From NCBI GenBank assembly GCA_026770585.1, contig MU646603.1, forward strand, positions 108,518 to 124,550: a stretch of DNA of 16,033 bases. The letters are read 5' to 3'. Source of the stretch: Baffinella frigidus (Eukaryota; Cryptophyceae; Cryptomonadales; Baffinellaceae). The translations under genes were made by a program, and so were the position numbers. Positions 15,001-16,033 of the stretch are shown in pieces (position 1 is the stretch's first letter; the number at the start of each line of letters is the position of its first letter). Under the pieces are notes generated by a model that searched no databases, had not been told where the DNA came from, and was given only the letters and a program-made list of their open reading frames with translations.

Positions 15001-15165
15001 AGTCTCGCACCTCCTCCGGGAGGAAGTGAGAGGGAGAAATCAAGAAGAAGAAAAAGAAGAAGAAGAGGAAGTTGAGGGATACGAAACCAGCGCTGCCACC
15101 GTGCACGCCCATCACACGAACCACACCCTTCGCGCAACCACGCAAGAGGCTAGGTGAGTGAGAGT

Positions 15166-15262
15166 CGTCCACTTAGCGCGTTCCACTCATCGCCAAAGTG
15201 GCAGGGATAAGTCACCTGGCCACTTAAGTCACCTGGCCACTTGTCACCAAAGTGGCCAGGGA
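15166..15262. repeat. Cluster of CCACTTA / AAGTGGCCAGGG termini
   Basis: It contains GTCGTCCACTTAGCGCG, AAGTGGCAGGGATAAG, two tandem units of AAGTCACCTGGCCACTT, and AAGTGGCCAGGGAT. These match the terminal repeats of the MITE-like copies B and C without the full core, so they look like short or solo derivatives. A similar short element, GTCGTCCACTTAGTGCG to AAGTGGCCAGGGG, lies at 15425-15470. Confidence 0.6.
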
Positions 15263-15388
15263 TCAGAGTGAGGAGGAAGGAGACCTGAAAAAAGGTCTGT
15301 TAGAGGAGAAAGGACACCTTTGTTTTATAATTCGTACCAAAACGAGTTGCTTTACAAAAATAATTATGCGGGGGCGTCACTATTAACC

Positions 15389-15421
15389 TGGAAGAAGGTC
15401 TGGATGAGCTTGGAGACGCCA
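15389..15421 (-). repeat. Partial copy of the 15499 exon and donor
   Basis: Read leftwards it encodes GVSKLIQTFFQ followed by GT, identical in peptide to the end of the exon at 15499-15576. The 5' part is replaced at about 15422 by a short MITE-terminus-like element. The copy is downstream of the exon in gene sense. Confidence 0.8.
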
Positions 15422-15498
15422 TCGAGTCGTCCACTTAGTGCGGGCTACTTACCGCGAAAGTGGCCAGGGGTTAGCCAACTCTCAGGAGGTGGAGGAAC

Positions 15499-15576
15499 CT
15501 GGAAGAAGGTCTGGATGAGTTTGGAGACGCCTTCTTGGTCTCCCGCAGCTTCCATCTCCTCCACTTTGGTCTCAAT
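15499..15576 (-). CDS. Internal exon of an unidentified gene
   Basis: The acceptor GGTGGCAG and donor CAG|GTTCCT frame 26 codons: IETKVEEMEAAGDQEG followed by VSKLIQTFFQ. This looks like an amphipathic helical segment, and codon use resembles the other exons. Its second half is preserved in a duplicate at 15389-15421, which supports it being coding. Flanking exons were not identified; a minus-strand frame at 15639-15929 shows no family resemblance. The gene would run opposite to PCNA and within its apparent first intron, or PCNA ends its reach before here. Confidence 0.45.
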
Positions 15577-15784
15577 CTGCCACCGCACTCGAGTTCAGTC
15601 TATCACACTACTTAACATCACTTGCCCACATCTTGAGATCACTTGCCCACGAAAACAAGGGGGCAAGTGATCTTAACCCACCCATGAGTCACCACACGGT
15701 GGACTGCGAACCTTTCATCAAAAGTCAACCTGCCTGAAGACAATGAACTTGAAGGATTTTTCTCGAGCTCGGTGGCAGATTGAG
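15571..15784. repeat. Foldback with 23-base termini
   Basis: CTCAATCTGCCACCGCACTC (start of 15571-15593) and its reverse complement at 15762-15784 pair with two mismatches, enclosing about 168 bases. The left terminus overlaps the acceptor of the 15499-15576 exon. Confidence 0.75.
15636..15673. repeat. 13-base perfect hairpin
   Basis: AGATCACTTGCCC (15636-15648) and GGGCAAGTGATCT (15661-15673) surround a 12-base loop; a third copy, ATCACTTGCCCACAT, lies just upstream at 15617-15631. Confidence 0.9.
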
Positions 15785-15969
15785 TGATACGATCACTTAA
15801 CCACAAAAATGCGAGGAATCCTAGCGTTCGGTCCTGGAGTTGACAATTTTTGTCCTCAACTCGAGACCTGTTCCACCCTGGAGTGATCAGGAGAGATGCC
15901 GTTACTCCCTCTTGGTGCCATGCCTTCACCCTGTTGGAGCCATGCCTTTGTCAGCCATGCTTCTGCTCC

Positions 15970-15987
15970 CTGTTGGTGCACCAACAG
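15970..15987. repeat. 18-base perfect palindrome
   Basis: CTGTTGGTGCACCAACAG has no spacer. Around it are three spaced repeats of CCATGCCTT/CCATGCTT and CCCT.TTGG (about 15907-15972). Confidence 0.9.
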
Positions 15988-16033
15988 GAGTTGGCCCCTA
16001 GGCAGAGAGAGAGGGAGGGCGCGTGGGAGGGAG

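Larger units (their letters stand above)
12979..15498. other. Putative PCNA intron 1; no exon found
   Basis: I searched by eye for the second PCNA exon on the plus strand and did not find it. The stretch holds a foldback (13455-13578), two MITE-like elements, GA tracts and two large hairpins. The minus-strand frame at 13885-14169 is open but has no recognisable features. Confidence 0.5.

Noticed and set aside
14387-15172. Long frames on both strands with Ser-Leu-Pro or Arg-Glu runs
   Set aside because: They run through GA/CT repeats and the large hairpin; composition is set by the repeats and no family is recognisable.

Overview
This is nuclear DNA from a eukaryote, most likely a green-lineage alga. 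The evidence is short exons with GT-AG introns, heavy CT/GA microsatellites, degenerate arrays of the plant-type 7-base telomere unit (CCCTAAA/TTTAGGG), and a PCNA first exon that resembles the plant and green-algal form. A prasinophyte-type alga is my guess, not something the sequence proves. There are no bacterial-type operons, rRNAs, tRNAs or CRISPR arrays that I can see.

The right-centre holds the two genes I can name. They are divergent and only 129 bases separate their start codons. On the minus strand, from 12735 leftwards, is a multi-exon gene for N-alpha-acetyltransferase 40 (NAA40/NatD, the enzyme that acetylates the N-termini of histones H4 and H2A). I could assemble seven exons for the catalytic part, 12735 to 8431. 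Three further phase-compatible exons (7726 to 6640) would give an acidic C-terminal extension ending in a stop. On the plus strand, from 12865, is the first coding exon of PCNA, the sliding clamp of DNA replication. Its second exon is not in the window. A site matching the E2F/DP consensus (TTTGGCGGG, 12782-12790) lies between the two starts, so an S-phase promoter shared by the clamp and the histone-modifying enzyme is plausible.

Left part (1-5400): no recognised gene. It holds one open terminal exon of unknown function (1243-1589, minus), one weak exon candidate, three copies of a roughly 100-base dispersed repeat, and about 2 kb of degenerate telomere-like repeat that flips strand at about 4311. 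Middle (5400-6640): a small inverted-repeat element, microsatellites and tandem repeats. NAA40 introns (6694-12583): several are filled with telomere-like repeat, and others with tandem duplications that each carry a copy of the adjoining exon edge and splice site. Right part (12979-16033), the putative first intron of PCNA: two copies of the inverted-repeat element, a larger foldback, two long hairpins, GA-rich tracts, and an unidentified minus-strand exon with a partial duplicate.

The most striking theme is structural. At least five exon/intron boundaries in this window have decayed extra copies lying inside the neighbouring intron, always on the correct side (donor copies downstream, acceptor copies upstream). 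This suggests that introns here grow by tandem duplication across splice junctions, alongside invasion by telomere-like repeats.
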